From UMGS1696 sp964623635 (GTDB lineage: Bacteria > Bacillota > Clostridia > Oscillospirales > CAG-272), in contig CAZUUA010000013.1 of NCBI GenBank assembly GCA_964623635.1, positions 1-59,829 of the forward strand: a stretch of DNA of 59,829 nucleotides. Direction: 5' to 3'. Position 1 is the stretch's first letter; each line of letters begins with the position of its first letter. The notes under the pieces are model-generated. The model worked only from the letters and a program-made list of their open reading frames with translations. It was not told the DNA's origin and made no database searches. Positions 59,738-59,829 of the stretch are shown here, piece by piece. A program made the position numbers and the translations under genes.

Positions 59738-59829
59738 TCAAAGCGCCTGGATCCGCTTGTACATATCCTGCATCCGTTTGTCAAGGGCAGCGATCTCGTT
59801 GGAACAGGCGAGCAGCTCTTCACTGATCT
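59738..59829 (-). CDS. 3' end of a gene running off the window
   Basis: On the minus strand the last 29 codons and TGA stop of a frame that continues beyond the right edge. The residues (EELLACSNEIAALDKRMQDM, then YKRIQAL) look like an amphipathic coiled-coil tail. The gene ends 57 nt before the lipoprotein start and may share its transcript. No family can be named from this fragment. Confidence 0.5.
   Translation of the reverse strand, partial: ISEELLACSNEIAALDKRMQDMYKRIQAL

Overview
The window looks like chromosomal DNA of an anaerobic, low-to-mid GC Gram-positive bacterium of the class Clostridia. Supporting signs are strong purine-rich ribosome binding sites with frequent TTG/GTG starts, sigma-A type promoters, a class III (oxygen-sensitive) ribonucleotide reductase, GatCAB amidotransferase, a meso-diaminopimelate type MurE, a lipoteichoic-acid-synthase-like enzyme, an SLH-domain protein and a dockerin-bearing protease. 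The genus cannot be read from the sequence. No tRNA, rRNA, CRISPR array, integrase or complete insertion sequence was seen.

Layout. 1-9.6 kb: a DUF3048 lipoprotein, a GNAT acetyltransferase, a heterodimeric ABC exporter, a Gfo/Idh/MocA oxidoreductase with a ThuA-like partner, and an orphan sugar-binding lipoprotein. 9.6-12.3 kb (minus): a DUF348/G5/3D wall-active protein followed by a serine beta-lactamase-fold hydrolase. 12.5-21.7 kb: FtsK translocase, thymidylate kinase, DJ-1 family protein, 5-formyl-THF cyclo-ligase, CPBP protease, MltG and a YihY/BrkB membrane protein. 21.7-24.9 kb: gatC-gatA-gatB. 25.4-40.2 kb: a dcw cell-wall/division cluster in the order mraZ, rsmH, ftsL-like, PASTA-containing PBP, murE, murF, mraY, ftsW, murG, ftsQ/divIB, ftsZ. 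murD and ftsA are absent from their usual places. 40.6-43 kb: nrdD. 43-46.8 kb (minus): LTA-synthase-like enzyme and an unrecognised enzyme-like protein. 47-50 kb: a structured leader RNA, a secreted C39-like protease with Cys-rich repeats, and an SLH protein. 50.2-53.3 kb: a yybP-ykoY (manganese) riboswitch and its P-type cation ATPase. 53.5-54.9 kb: rpsF-ssb-rpsR. 55-59.8 kb (minus): a subtilase with dockerin and leucine-rich repeats, a lipoprotein, and the tail of one more gene.

Much of the window serves the envelope. Precursor synthesis (MurE, MurF, MraY, MurG), polymerisation and crosslinking (FtsW, PBP), cleavage (MltG, 3D protein), septum assembly (FtsL, FtsQ, FtsZ), chromosome clearance (FtsK) and surface decoration (LTA synthase, SLH, dockerin protease) all sit close together.

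The parts that standard gene calling does not explain are: (i) a roughly 190-nt folded RNA with its own promoter and terminator at 46977-47168, ahead of the Cys-repeat protease; (ii) two families of dispersed palindromic repeats, one tied to stop codons; (iii) in-frame 18-bp minisatellites in nrdD and in the P-type ATPase; (iv) an NrdR-box-like dyad ahead of nrdD; and (v) a strongly recurrent extended -10 promoter form.
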